Below are positions 33,346 through 45,063 of a stretch of DNA of 64,000 nucleotides, piece after piece (the first letter of the stretch is position 1; the number at the start of each line of letters is the position of its first letter). Below the pieces are notes generated by a model. That model was not told the origin of the DNA and searched no databases. It worked only from the letters and a program-made list of their open reading frames with translations. A program made the translations under genes and the position numbers. The stretch covers positions 1-64,000 of the forward strand of contig JAFTEM010000020.1 of assembly GCA_017453665.1 (NCBI GenBank), read 5' to 3'. The DNA is from a bacterium (GTDB lineage Bacteria; Patescibacteria; JAEDAM01; Absconditabacterales; Absconditicoccaceae).

Positions 33346-34085
33346 ATAAATTTAGATATTTTATTATTGTAATAATTTATATCTAAAACTTGTATTCAAT
33401 ACTTTTTTTCTATTTCATGCAGTTCTTCAATGAATTTTTCATATACGACATTAAAACAATTTGTTTTATCAAATTCTATGTGCTTTCAATCATCTTTCAT
33501 TATAATATCATATTTTTTACATAATTCTGAAATTTTTAATTTTTCGATTTTTAATGTTTCTAAATACCCTTTTACAAAACAATTAAAATCATTTTCGGTT
33601 CATTTTTTTTGTAAAACAAATGCTGTTGCTATAGGATCATCTAAAACATGCCATTTACATTCTTTTTTAAGATATTCAATCATTTTTTCCGAAGAATCTT
33701 TAAAATTCCTATTTCTATTTATAATATCTGCTTCAAGAACAATTCAGTCTTCTACATCGTTTTCTGGTTTTCATGCATAATCGATTCACTGAAATATGAG
33801 TTTTACTATAATATCTCTATCATCTATTTTGTATTTATATATTTTTTGATATTCATTAGGAACACAAAATTCGTAGTATATTAAATAATTTTCATCAATT
33901 ATTATTTTTCTATTATCTCACTGAAAATCGTTATATTTCATTTCAAAACGCCACTCTTCTTCAAAATCAGAATCTTCTTTATTATTTATTCATTGATTTT
34001 TTGAAACGACTCATTTTTCTCTTTTTTTCTTTTCTTTAAAATAAATTCGTAAAAAAAATACAATTATACAAGTTAATATAAGCAT
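33330..34085 (-). CDS. Membrane-anchored hypothetical protein (cargo gene)
   Basis: A 251-residue protein, opposite to the late genes. It begins with one hydrophobic helix (MLILTCIIVFFLRIYF) and then a very basic stop-transfer sequence (KEKKKREK), so the rest should be cytoplasmic. The body is charged and Lys/Asp/Tyr-rich with EEEWRFEMKYNDF and IEYLKKECKWHVLDDPIATA. No family is recognised. Four bases separate it from the secreted protein gene upstream, so the pair is one transcription unit. Confidence 0.72.
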
Positions 34086-34088
34086 AGA

Positions 34089-34796
34089 CTAATTAGAAGA
34101 ATAAATATTTATTGAAAAATCACGCAAACTACAGTCAGTACTTGCTTGAAGAGTATATCATCATGGAATTGCATTTTTATCTGCTATAATCTCTATAAAA
34201 TAAGTATTTTCATCTCGTGTTGTTTCTCAAATACGAACTCTATTTTTTTCCTCATCTGTTAGTTTACTTCATTGATTATTAGTACACCAACTACATTCTT
34301 CGTCGGGGAAATGAATAAAATTCCATTTTACTTCATCTGCAATTCAATATAGAGCATATCTCATTTTTTGAGATGTCCCTTGATATAAATCCACTCCTAT
34401 GGGTCAATTTAGTTGATTTCAACATTTATACTCGTTTTTTGTTTCAGTTTTCGTTTCTTCCTTTATTTCAATGTTCGAAATATTCTCATTTTCGCTCATG
34501 TTTTCTTTTATATGAGCAGAATCTTCGGTTTTTTGCTCATTAAATCCTCCGTAATATTTTTCTCCTATTTTGATTGAAGCTTGTTTATTTACTTCGTCTT
34601 TACAACTTTTAGCACAACTCTCAAAAGTTTTCTTAAAAATTGGTGCATATTTCTTTTTAAATGTAGAATTAGAAAATACTTTATTTACTACATTTTCTAA
34701 TTGTTCTACTTTAGAATTAACTTCACTTTCTGTGTAAGCAAAAGAGAAGTTAAGAAATAACATTAAAAGAGAGGTAAGTACTAAAAATTTTTTCAT
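34089..34796 (-). CDS. Secreted Cys-containing protein, likely lysogenic-conversion gene
   Basis: A 235-residue exported protein: MKKFLVLTSLLMLFLNFSFA is a typical signal peptide. The first part is helical with CAKSCKDEVNKQASIKIGEK, the middle is an acidic Glu/Thr/Asn-rich linker, and the C-terminal ~110 residues hold CGNQLNGPIGVDLYQGTSQK, DEECSWCTNN and a beta-rich end with TDCSLRDF. Paired Cys may form disulphides. It is transcribed against the late genes from its own region, so it is probably expressed in the lysogen and alters the host surface. Confidence 0.75.
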
Positions 34797-34886
34797 TATT
34801 TTTTCATAAAAATTAAAGGATACTTAATTATATGGGTTTGACTATCTTTTTGCAAATTTTTAAAAAATCAAGGTTTTAATAGGGAA

Positions 34887-34927
34887 AACAAAAGAACTAG
34901 TAATATTTTTTATATCACTTATTTTAT
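34887..34927 (+). promoter_or_regulatory. Phage late promoter motif, copy C
   Basis: AAAGAACTAGTAATATTTTT, then TATATCACTTATTTTA, 34 bases before the holin ATG. It differs from A and B upstream of AAAGAACTAGT, which helps define the conserved core. Confidence 0.75.
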
Positions 34928-34960
34928 AAATAGTTTTTTAATTCTTTAATAAAAAAATAG

Positions 34961-35428
34961 ATGGAACAAAGTGTAACAGGTACAGTAGCGGTTGTCGTTT
35001 GAGGGACGGCTTTAGCAGGAGTATTAGATTGGTTTTGACTCAATTGGCTTGCTGTTTGAGTATATGCGATATTGCTTTTATTAGATTTTTGATTCGGAGT
35101 ATTGGAAGCGTATATGAGAGACCGTAATAGTGTTAAAAGCGACACAGCAATGAAGGGGCTTATAAGAAAAATGATAAGATTACTCCTACCATTTATGATA
35201 GTTCTCATTCTTAAATGAGCGGGCTTGGAAGATGTAAAGATAGTTATAGATTCTATCATTTCCATCTTAGTTCTAACCGAATGATATTCAATTATTTGAC
35301 ACGTTGTATCAATTGACCAGGGAAAACAACTTCCTGAAATTGACGCTTTTCAATGGTTATGTGAGTGGGTAGCTAATTTATTAAAAAAAGGAATAAAAGA
35401 TAAAATCCCAGAGGAAAAGGAGAAATAA
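34961..35428 (+). CDS. Holin, toxin-secretion/phage-lysis family (holin 4-like)
   Basis: A 155-residue membrane protein. It has a hydrophobic N-terminal hairpin (AVVVGGTALAGVLDW, LAVGVYAILLLLDFGFGVLE), then the family-type YMRDRNSVKSDTAMKGLIRK loop, and two further helices (LLLPFMIVLILKG, VIDSIISILVLTEGYSIIG), ending in a charged tail. Loop and helix order match the holin 4 family. It opens the membrane for the endolysin encoded two genes on. Confidence 0.88.
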
Positions 35429-35457
35429 TACTTTTACATACTAATAAAAATAATGGT

Positions 35458-35748
35458 ATGGTTAAAAATAGGAATCATCGTCGTAATTCTTTTAATGTTC
35501 ATCATGTTATAGGTCGCTCCAATGAAAAACGAGCAAAAGTGGAAGAAGAGACAAATAAAATGCTTATAGAAGTTTTTAAGCATGATGCTATTAATACCTT
35601 GTTCCAAGAGAACCAATCACCGCATGAACAATTAGCTGTAATGGTAGAGATACGAAGACCAGTATTGAGTTTCTGAGTATACAGAACTTTCCTTGATTTA
35701 TTACGCCTACCTAAAGATGTTTTTTATAAAAAAGAACTTATAAAATAA
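35458..35748 (+). CDS. Hypothetical protein, 96 residues
   Basis: Starts MVKNRNHRRNSFNVHHVIGR. The HHVIGRS segment recalls the first part of some HNH nucleases, but no second half of the motif is seen. The rest is helical (EQLAVMVEIRRPVLSFGVYR). It lies between holin and endolysin and shares TAATG with the latter. It could be a lysis accessory protein. Confidence 0.6.
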
Positions 35749-36269
35749 TGAATAGACCTTATGTAGAATTTAAAAACAAGCGACTAGGGAAGAGAGTCGA
35801 CTACGATAAAGCATATTGATATCAATGTGTAGATTTGATTAAACAATATGCCGATGAATGCCTCTGAATGGGGAAAATTTGAGCGATAGGGAATGCTAAA
35901 GACATTCCTAATAAAGCTTTTTGAAGAAAATTCTCTAAGCTATACGTATCTGATGGAAATATTATGCAATGAGATATTATTGTTAGGATTCTTGGGGATT
36001 ACGGTCATGTAGCTATTGTAGATCGTATTATATGAGATGAAGTATATGTTTTAGAACAGAATTGAAGTTGAAAAAATAGTTGAAACGGTATATGACAAAA
36101 TGCAATAAGAATAAACTACTATAAAAGGACTTGGTTTCAAACGATTCTTAGGAACGATTCTATCGTAGCAAACTTCAATATGGAGATGTCTCATGTTGAT
36201 AATATGATAGAAGAGAGACAAAGACAATTAAATATTACAATAGACTATAAAGAATGTTTAAGAAGCTAA
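35748..36269 (+). CDS. CHAP-domain endolysin
   Basis: A 173-residue amidase/peptidase. The catalytic Cys is in AYGYQCVDLIKQYADE (~residue 28), the His in GDYGHVAIVDRI (~89), followed by VLEQNGSG, the standard CHAP order; GNAKDIPNKAF matches the usual intervening segment. It cuts peptidoglycan after the holin opens the membrane. No signal peptide. Its ATG overlaps the previous stop. Confidence 0.92.
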
Positions 36270-36296
36270 ATTTTTTATATATTTTTTAATTAAAAG

Positions 36297-39200
36297 ATGG
36301 CTGTAGATCAAAAAGTAAAGGATTTGTTAACAAATGTAGGGAATACAGTAAATACCCTATTACCAAACAATCCAATAAATAAATTAACCAATATAAATAA
36401 TGCGCTTAAGAACGATACATCATCTCTGATTGATAAAATCGGTTCTATCAACCCTACGTTCTTAAAACAGAATACACAATCCGTTGTTGATATAACGAAC
36501 AATAATAACGGTTCTTCTCGTTTTATTGGTTTAAATAATCCACTTGATATTTTGAAAACATGAGTTGTTTCTAATGGTACGCCATCTATAAATTCTACTC
36601 AATACAACCAACTTTATAATAAAATACAAACACAAGTAGGAAATCAACCTACTGCTAATTGAAAGGACAATTATTTAGGGAATGTGTCACAAGCTGTAGC
36701 CAATAACCAAAACCAAGAGACTTTCTTAAATATGTTGCAAAAATCTTTTTACGAATCAAAAGGAGGACTTACAGAAGATGATATTAATAATTGGATTAAG
36801 GAATCTAATGTACAAAAATACTATCCTAAAGTTAATGCTAAAGATATTCTAGATTTACAATCTTCTATTACTCCTACACTCCTTCAAACAGGAGAATATG
36901 TAGATAATTCTCAAATTGCTGAAAGATACCCTAATCTTTATAACAAAACTGATGTTAGTAAAATTATCAAAGCTAATGAAGAAGCGAACAACAAATGGCA
37001 AGATCTCATTAATAGAGTAAACAAAGCAAATCCTAATGCTTTAAGCGAAAATTGATTAAAATATTACAATTTTATTAAAGAATCTGAACAGATTCCAGTT
37101 CAAATGAGAGAGGCTTATAATATAGGAAGCGATATCTCCGATGCTGAATTGGTAAATACGGTATGGAAAAACGTTGATGAACGAAAGTATAAATTTGAAA
37201 ATGCAACAAACAACATTAAAAAGCTTAATAATACAGATAAGAATCAATTAGGTATTAATAGTTGAATACAAACATTTATAACTGATTTAATGAAGTGAGC
37301 CTTTGTTAATCCGATTCTTGCAAGTACTTGGTTTAATCAATGAATAAACTCTCTAAAAGAGTGATGGGAAGAAAATGTTCAACCATTCATTGAAAGCTGA
37401 AGACGAGAAAACCCATGAACATTTGATTGGGTTGGTAAATGAACAAATGCAGTAGCTGACATTGCTAGTATGCCATGAAGGGCTTTGAGTTGATTAGAAA
37501 GAGCTAGTACTAACTTATGACAATTAACAGATGTTAATACAAAAAAATCTATAGGGGAAAACATCTCGGAGAAAGCAGAGAATCTCGTAAAAACATTTTG
37601 AGGTTCTATAGAAACTGCGTTTAATACAGTTTTAGCACCTGCAACCTCTTTGTTTCACGTAGCATGAGAAGTTCCTTTGGTATGAGACGCTATTAATTGG
37701 TGATTTTCTCTTATTCCAAATGCCGTTGATTGATTGATGAGTTGAAAATATAGAAACGAATTAGCAAAGCAATTATGAGCTAGGCGAATGGAAGGAGCTA
37801 GCTTTATCACAGATTGGTATAATAACGAATTAGACGACCAGGGAAGGGAAGACCTCCAAAACGCCGTATTCCTTTTGGTAGCAGAAAAGGTTGGTAAAAG
37901 CGACAAAATAAAGAAGTTAAAAGCTAATAGTTGAGTTTTTATAAAAACATTATCTGAAGCTATATGAGACGCACTCCAAACTGGAAGATATGCAACGAGT
38001 ATTGATTTACGGTTAAAAAGGCAACAAAGAGGATGAACTGTCTTAGAGAGAACTGAAGCTTTAGAATGACCATGAACTGAATGACAAATAACTGATAGAA
38101 CCCCTGTTTATAGAGAAGGAGAATTTAGAGAGTGAGAAAATACGATATGAGATCGTGTTGAAGCTTTAAAAACAGGGATTCAAGCATGAGTTTGAAAATT
38201 TGTTGATAATCTTAAAGCAGGTAGCGAATATAACAAAAGATTAGAGGAATGATTAAACAAAGTTACCGCTGAAGTAAACACAAGAAGTGTTGAGAAAGAA
38301 ACAAAAAAAGAAGCGGAAGATTTAGAAAAAGAAGTTAAAGGCGAAATAAATATAAACTGACAATTAAAAGATCTAGAAAATAAGTTAAAAGAAAGCGAGG
38401 GGGGACAATCAAAGGGTGGATTGTCTGAAAAAATAGATAATTATCTTTCACAAGTAGACGAAACTACTAGGACTCAACGGGAAGACAATCCATACTTTTC
38501 TTCTGATTGAAGGGATTTAATTGAAACTATTGATAATAATCCATGAGTTAATATTGATGAATATATAAATAACGAATACGAAAGTGTACTTAATGTTATG
38601 AAAGATACGTTAGATGAGATAAGAAACGAATTATCAAATCAAACAGGTAAATTATACGAAACTGCTAGAGACGTAAACGCTCCTGTTGATATTTCTAACG
38701 CTTTAACAGAAGTTAAAAATTTATTAGCAGATCAAGGAATTGAATGGAGAGAATGATGAAAAGCCGACTTTACTAAAAGTGGTTCTATTAGTTCAGCAGA
38801 TCAAACAGCTATTCAAAGAGTTTTAGATAGGATTTCTAGCTGAGAAATAAATAATGCAACAACAGCTCATAATTTGCGTAAAATGATAGATAGTCTCGCA
38901 AAATGGGATAAATGAGTATCTAATGATTGAATAGCGACTATAAGACAAATTAGAGATAAAATAGATGAAGTTGTAAAATCTCAGATTCCATGAATGAAAG
39001 AGTCAGATGCTATTTATTCTGTAGATAAAACAACGTATACGAATCTAGCAAAAAGTATTACAGTAAAAAACGCTCCTAAATGAACTCTTAGAGAAAATGC
39101 AGTAAGCGTTGTAAAGAATCTTTTAAGTCCAAGCAAAAAATTAACTCTTAATCAATGGGAAAAGGCGCTACCTTGATTAACAAAAAAACTGGAAAGTATT

Positions 39201-42200
39201 AAAAATTTAAAACCTTTATATAAAGCCTACACTTCCGATAATGTAGGAATTATTTGAAAAATAGAATCCACAACTTTATGAAATGCTTTTAAACTTATTG
39301 GATTATGAACCTGAGGATTTTCATGATTACTTGTTTGAATGGGAATTGATAAAATAGTAGAAAAGCTTAACTGACCTTTGAAGAAAAAAGCCATTAAAGA
39401 GGTTTTAAGCCGTAATTCGGAGAACGCTATATCATCGGCTTTAGATATAGAAAAAAGAGCCGAAGAATTAAAAAATTTAAGTAAAGAAAAAAGAGAAAAG
39501 ATTGTTGAAATATTACAAAAGATAAAAGAAGAATGAAATAAAAAGAATAAAACGAAGGAAGAACAAGATGCTTGGAATGAAGCTAAAGAGAAAATCGATC
39601 TTCTTCAAAAAGCATTAAAAGAATGAACCGAGAAAGCTTGGAATAATTTTACAAATGCGGTAAAAGAAGATTTTGAAAATAAATCAAAAGCTTTACCTGA
39701 AAATAAACAAGTCAAAAACGACAATCGCGTAATAGTAATTTGAAAGAACAATAAAATAATCGTTGATGAAAAAGGTAACGCAAAGAGAGGGTGAACGATC
39801 TCTGAAGTAGATAACAGAAGCGAAAGCAATAAAAAAGATTGATATACAGATCAAGGGAATAAAGTTATAAAGACCGGGAATAAAGTTATTTGAAAAAAAA
39901 GTATCTCCGAGACGGAAACCGCTGAAAGCGGAGTGTCCACTAGGGAGATACCATGAAATAAGGTACGTTTAACAGAAGAAATTACAAGAGAAATTAATAA
40001 AGATTTAGATAACTTATCTTTATCAGTTAAAGAAAATAAATTCAATCCTGAGCAATTTCTACAAGCAGTTAAAGAAGTATTTAAGGTTAAGAACCCCGAA
40101 AGTAATAGTATCTATGTTGATATAGATAAAGAGAGTTGAACTTATACCTTACGCGTTTCTTCTCATAACGCTCATGCTTATAATGCTAAAAGAAGTTGAA
40201 ATACTGAGAATAATACAAGTATCGTTATTAGGTTCGATAAAGATGGGAAATTCAAGAAAGATAAATCTGTAAATATGACGGAATATTCTTACGATCCTGA
40301 TAATTTAACAACAGAAAAGATGGAAGGAATCATTAAGGGAATAAAGGATTATATAGAGACATGAGAGTATACCGATACTAATTATGATGTTAAACATGAA
40401 TCTAAGAAAGCGACTACTGAAGTCGAAATTCTTCCTGAAAATATTAGCGTAGAAAAGGAATCTCAAAAAATGGGAGAAAAAAGAATTTCTCCCGATAGAG
40501 TCGTTCGACAACAATTAAGTTTTCAAGAAGGAGTGGATAATATTATGGATGGAGTACAAGCCGTTAAAGATTATATCGTTCAGAGTACAAAAAGGTTATA
40601 TTGGAATTACTGAAGACCCGAAGGAGAATGATACGTAGGAAATGAAGAATTTAAAAATATTTCCTTAAAAGCAACTAGAACGCTTTATAAAGATTGGAAA
40701 TTCTTATCAAATAAATCAAAAGAATTTAAAGAATTATGGAAGAATATCGCGGATGCCGATGGAGAGAAATCTCTTCAAGAAATAGCTAAGACTTTCTATA
40801 TTAGCAAGGTTAAAAAAGATATTTCTAAAGGATATCAATACCCACAAGAAGTTCTTGGTTTAATACCTGGTGCAAAAAGGGCCGTTAATGCTCGTCAAAG
40901 ATACGAGAAAGGGTTACATACTTCGTTTTCTGCTAATGATTCAAGAATAGATTATTCTGAAAAAGATAAGATAGGAGCTGGTATTAAATCACAAGATGGG
41001 AAACAAGTAACCAAAGAGCAAAAAGAGAATGTTGTTAAAGGAATATTAGATTTTGCTGACGCTCTTAACCTTGATATGAAACAAATCGCTGAAGATCTAG
41101 AGTTGGTGTATGTTGATACTCATGGTGGTAATGTTTTTCTTAGAGCTGATGCTATAGGAATGTATAGACAAACCAAAGATATGGAGGGAAATATCAACAA
41201 TAGAAGTGTTAGCGTTTGAGGTTCTGAAACGGTTAGACGAAAGGAGAAAAAACGGAATCCTGAAACGAGAGAATATGATGAGACATGGAGAACGGAAAAA
41301 GTTAATACTACCATGGCTCATGAATTATGACATGCTTTAGATTTTATGGTTGAAAATAAACTCGTTCCAAGCGAAGTAAAATCTACCTTAAAAACCTCTT
41401 TTAACAAAAAGAATATTGATTTATTCGGGAAAGCTTATTTAAACTATCTAGAAAGACCTACAGAAATCGTCGCTAGAATGTTTCAACAATATGTAGCTGT
41501 AAAAAAATGACAAACGAGTTATTATAATACTTTATGATTCCGAGATAAGGACATATTTGATAAAATTGTTAAACCTGAAGTCGAGAAAGCTATAGAAGAT
41601 CACTTCTCTAAATATCATAAGTCTGAGACGGAGCTTAAGTATCAAAGAGTATTCCATGGAACAGGAAAACTGTTTGATAAATTCGATTTCTCTCATATCG
41701 GAGAATGAGAGGGTACTCAGTGACATTGACGAGGAATGTATGTAGCTGTAGATAGAAATGTAGGTAAAAAATACGCTGAAATGTTAGGTAAACAATATAA
41801 ATGAGAGCTTATAACAGAAAAAAGCTCAGAAGCCGTACAACGAGTAAATGTATCAATTAACGAGCTTATGTCTTACGAATGATATTCGTTTAATGATGCT
41901 GTAGAACATCTTAAATGAGAACGAAGGGACTATTATGACGATTATAAAGTAGAAAATACTAACGAATGAAAGATAATGGCGAAAACCTATAAAGAAAGGC
42001 TAGATATTCTAGAAGATATGTCTGAAAGTAAATGATACGTATACGAGGTTGAAATTCCGGACGAAAAGAAAGCTAATACTCCTACAGGAATAAATTATAT
42101 TGAAGAAGATTCTCTTATTGAACGAGATGCGATGGATGAGTTCGCAGACGCGTTAGAGAAAGCGTTAGGAGATAAAGCAGATAACCCTCAAAATACGAAA

Positions 42201-43169
42201 ATTTTAGAAACCTGGAGAGATAAGAAAATAAAATGATGGGAATTATATCAATGATTAAAAGAAAGCCTTTGAGGAGATAAAGAAGCTTCAAAATTTTTAG
42301 AGGATCTTTGATATGATGGAATCGCTTATTATTGATGAGAAGATGGATGAGCTTATGTTATTTTCAATTCCGATAATATGAAAATAACGAACAATAAGCC
42401 TCAAAAATTCGGATATTGAAAGGGTAAAGACGTTTCCGCTGAAGCTGGGTTATTGATTAAGAACTTCTTAGATGGTAGAACCGCAAAAGATATTGCTTTA
42501 GAGAGAGGGTTTAAAATCAATATCTTAGATAAGATTATGACACCAGACGGAGTTGAAGCTTATGGTAGTTACGGAAATCAAACGCTTAATTTTGCAAATA
42601 TGATTAAAGAGGGAACAGCACCACATGAGCTCTTTCATGCGATGTTTGATCTCGTAGATAAAAAAGAGAAAACAGCGATTCTTGATGGCGTACAAAAAGA
42701 GAAATCATTGACTAAGGAAGAATCTGAGGAATGGTTAGCTGACAACTTCGCTGAGTATTGGAAGAGTTGAGACCTTATAGATGATAAAATGCCACAAACC
42801 CGAGAAGAATATATTGATAATCGGGGGGTTGATAGAGAACTCTTTGATGATATTAAGAAAGAGAAAGGATTTACAACGGATGAGGAAGTAAAAGATTATC
42901 TCAAAAAAGGAGCAAAAGACGAGAATTTCTGATATAACGAACTCTCTGAGGAATTATATAATAGAGTTATTAGCTATTTTGAGAAATCTAAGAAAATGAT
43001 TGAAGATTTATACGAGAATAGAGAGAAATACAAACAACTCTTCAAAGATATGATAGAATGAAAAAAATCAAAAGGAACATCTAACGAAAAAAGTAATTGA
43101 GATACAGCATATCAAAAGAAAAGAACTAATAAGGTTATTACAACTGCGAATAAGGTGTTAGTTTGGTAA
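36297..43169 (+). CDS. Giant polyvalent protein: two zincin motifs plus ADP-ribosyltransferase-like region
   Basis: A 2290-residue protein, the largest complete gene here. The N-terminal ~600 residues are Asn/Gln-rich and helical with amphipathic or membrane-active stretches (AFNTVLAPATSLFHVAGEVP). Long charged coiled coils fill ~600-1350. A metallopeptidase motif MAHELGHALDFM is near residue 1673 (its Gly is TGA). Next comes an ART-like block, YQRVFHGTGKLFDKFDF then GHGRGMYVAVDRNVGKKYAE, near 1784-1830. A second zincin motif, GTAPHELFHAMFD, is near 2108. This matches phage polyvalent proteins, thought to be injected with DNA to disarm host defences. Confidence 0.85.
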
Positions 43170-43251
43170 TAAAGTCTTGATATAATTAGTGAAATAACCA
43201 ATATTATACATGCCTATGGTATTTTGGGTGCTTGAATCTTCGTTTATCAAG

Positions 43252-43284
43252 AAAGGGGGCGTCAACTCAACGTCTCCCTTTTTT
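43252..43284 (+). terminator. Terminator of the late plus-strand block
   Basis: Imperfect GC-rich hairpin (AAAGGGGGCGT ... ACGTCTCCC) followed by six T, about 85 bases after the polyvalent gene. Confidence 0.75.
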
Positions 43285-43365
43285 GCAAAAATAAAAAAAA
43301 TAGGTATAATTACATTGTCTCAATGAGACAACTCGAGAATCTATAGGAACTTTGTTTCCATAGAC

Positions 43366-43398
43366 AAAAAGGGTGTAACGAAATGTTACATCCTTTTT
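43366..43398. terminator. Bidirectional terminator between late and early blocks
   Basis: AAAAAGGGTGTAAC-(5)-GTTACATCCTTTTT gives T-runs on both strands. It lies between the plus-strand late genes and the minus-strand early genes and should stop both transcripts. Confidence 0.9.
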
Positions 43399-43408
43399 AT
43401 AACACCGA

Positions 43409-43969
43409 CTACGAACTAGAACTAGCTGTTGTAGTAGTTGGTGGATAGATAGAAGTGTAAGGAGAACTTACGATATAGCTAGGAACAGCTACTGGTTGTA
43501 ATCTACTAAGTAACTCCGTAGTTTGAGCGTTGTTATTAGCAACGACTCTAGCTTCTGCAAGAGCGGTTCTGAGGTTTTGAGTTTCTTGTTCGCATAGTTT
43601 GTCTAAAACTCTCTGAACGTTAGCTTGTGAAGAGGCTATAATGCTAGCGGTATTTTGCTGTCATGCAAGGATAGCCCTTTCGATGTTTTGGTTAACGTTA
43701 CAGAATCCTTGTGTAATCAAATTAGTTTGATTAGCTTGACTCTGTTGATTTGCTAGTTGCTGTTGCCAGAAGGAATTGTTGTTAATAAGATCAACCGTGT
43801 TGTCATGATTGTTGTTATTATTCATTCCATTAAGCAACCAAGCACCTGCGTTATTGTTTCCAAAACCACCGAATAGACCGTTACCGTTTCCCATGAATAA
43901 GAACAAGATTAGAATTATTAACCAAGTTCCCATTCACCCCATAGACATCGTTGTGTTCGTTCAATCCAT
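43409..43969 (-). CDS. Membrane-associated Asn/Gln-rich phage protein
   Basis: A 186-residue protein beginning MDGTNTTMSMGG. It has one hydrophobic segment (TWLIILILFLFMGNGNG), a Gly/Asn-rich linker with poly-Asn, a Gln-rich helical middle (FWQQQLANQQSQANQTN), and a coiled coil (RVLDKLCEQETQNLRTALAE), ending in Pro/Thr/Ser repeats. Proteins of this layout are common in phages of gut and oral bacteria, but their role is not established. It is the last gene of the minus-strand operon. Confidence 0.7.
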
Positions 43970-44030
43970 TTTAGTGGTTGGTATGATATAAAAATGAACG
44001 GTGTATCGTGTTTATGCTAGCCACCGTAAA

Positions 44031-44291
44031 TTATGCCATATCAATCACTTCACATACTTCTTTAGATTTTTCGCCTAGAAGAGAACTACTATTTTGTTTT
44101 ATTAAATTAGCGATGTTAGGATTTGATTTTATGAGATTAGGTACAATTTTTTCTGCTAATCTATTTAAATCGTTCATATTGTTGAAATCTATCCCCTGGA
44201 TATCGTTCGGAGAGATTCCTAATTGTAAAATCTTTTGTTTTAGCAAATCTCCCTTAAGACCTGCGATAAAATCAAAAAAATTCATTTTCAT
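44031..44291 (-). CDS. Hypothetical protein, 86 residues
   Basis: MKMNFFDFIAGLKGDLLKQK, with FNNMNDLNRLAEKIVPNLIK after it. It is an all-helical small protein without known motifs, 61 bases upstream of the previous entry in the same operon. Confidence 0.65.
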   Translation of the reverse strand: MKMNFFDFIAGLKGDLLKQKILQLGISPNDIQGIDFNNMNDLNRLAEKIVPNLIKSNPNIANLIKQNSSSLLGEKSKEVCEVIDMA

Positions 44292-44309
44292 ACAAAAACA
44301 ATATAAAAA

Positions 44310-44531
44310 CTACTCTTCTTGCATATATTCAGCATAAAGCTCTTGTAACTTGTGGTCATACCTATCTTTTAAATACTGTTTTTTCGTTCAAAACTCTGTA
44401 AAGTGTTGTACTTTCTTAACAACGAAATTTATAATCTCTTCTAAATTTTGAGGATGTTGTTGGATTTGAGTAAGTAACTTATTCATATTAAGTTTCTCTC
44501 CATCAAAGAAATGATCTGTTTTTCGTTCCAT
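44310..44531 (-). CDS. Hypothetical protein, 73 residues
   Basis: A charged helical protein (MERKTDHFFDGEKLNMNKLL; FVVKKVQHFTEFGTKKQYLK; ending ELYAEYMQEE). No motif recognised. Located between two other small genes of the early operon. Confidence 0.6.
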
Positions 44532-44664
44532 GATAAACAAAAAAGAAATAAAAACATTTTCTCAATAAACAAAAAACAACACTATGGAAGTGCTAGTTAT
44601 CTGCTATAAAGTAAATATCTTTTCAAAAATTTGCTTAATTTTATCTTTGTATGTATAATTATTT

Positions 44665-44709
44665 TGTAACTCATCTTTCCGTATCAGAAGCTTGGTGGGG
44701 TGAGTTACA
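44665..44709. other. Long-loop hairpin in the early operon
   Basis: TGTAACTCA and TGAGTTACA are perfect 9-bp complements separated by 27 bases and followed on the plus strand by a T-run. It is in the 180-base gap downstream of the Cys-rich gene. It may be an RNA processing or termination element. Confidence 0.45.
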
Positions 44710-44714
44710 TTTTT

Positions 44715-44987
44715 TTATTTATTTTCGTACCCTGTTATTACTACCAGTCTTCTTAAATCGTCACAGGATTTGTATTGTATTAACTCCCTTCAATTTTTTA
44801 TTATATTATCGGTATAGATTAGAAATTTTTCGAATCATTCCGCGTTAAGCCGTTCTGTATTTAACAATTTAGCCAGTTTCTTTGAATTTTGCGAGACTAA
44901 AGCACTAGCTTTATTCTTTTTACTTCAACATCTCTTGCAAAATTTACATCTTCAAGAGGGACTTCAACACATCAAACAAGTATTCAT
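44715..44987 (-). CDS. Small zinc-binding protein, 90 residues
   Basis: Cys-rich N-terminus MNTCLMCGSPSGRCKFCKRC holds CxxC pairs that could bind zinc. It is followed by helical charged sequence (LVSQNSKKLAKLLNTERL) and ends VVITGYENK. Three of the first 21 codons are TGA, so the gene is invisible in the standard code. A regulatory or nucleic-acid-binding role is possible. Confidence 0.62.
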
Positions 44988-45063
44988 GTATATATGATTA
45001 AAAAATAAAAACTCTTAGGGAGGAGCTTTTTAGGTTCTCTCCCCCCCCCTTGATTTTTTGAGG

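Noticed and set aside
43210..43419. 69-codon plus-strand ORF after the polyvalent gene
   Set aside because: It runs straight through both terminators and has no protein-like composition; it is a chance frame.
44893..44930. Fourth copy of the late promoter motif (gagactaaagcactagcttta)
   Set aside because: Only part of the motif matches and it lies inside the coding part of a minus-strand gene.
45042..45050. Run of nine C as a phase-variation tract
   Set aside because: It lies between genes, not in a coding frame or promoter that I can define; a sequencing error is also possible.
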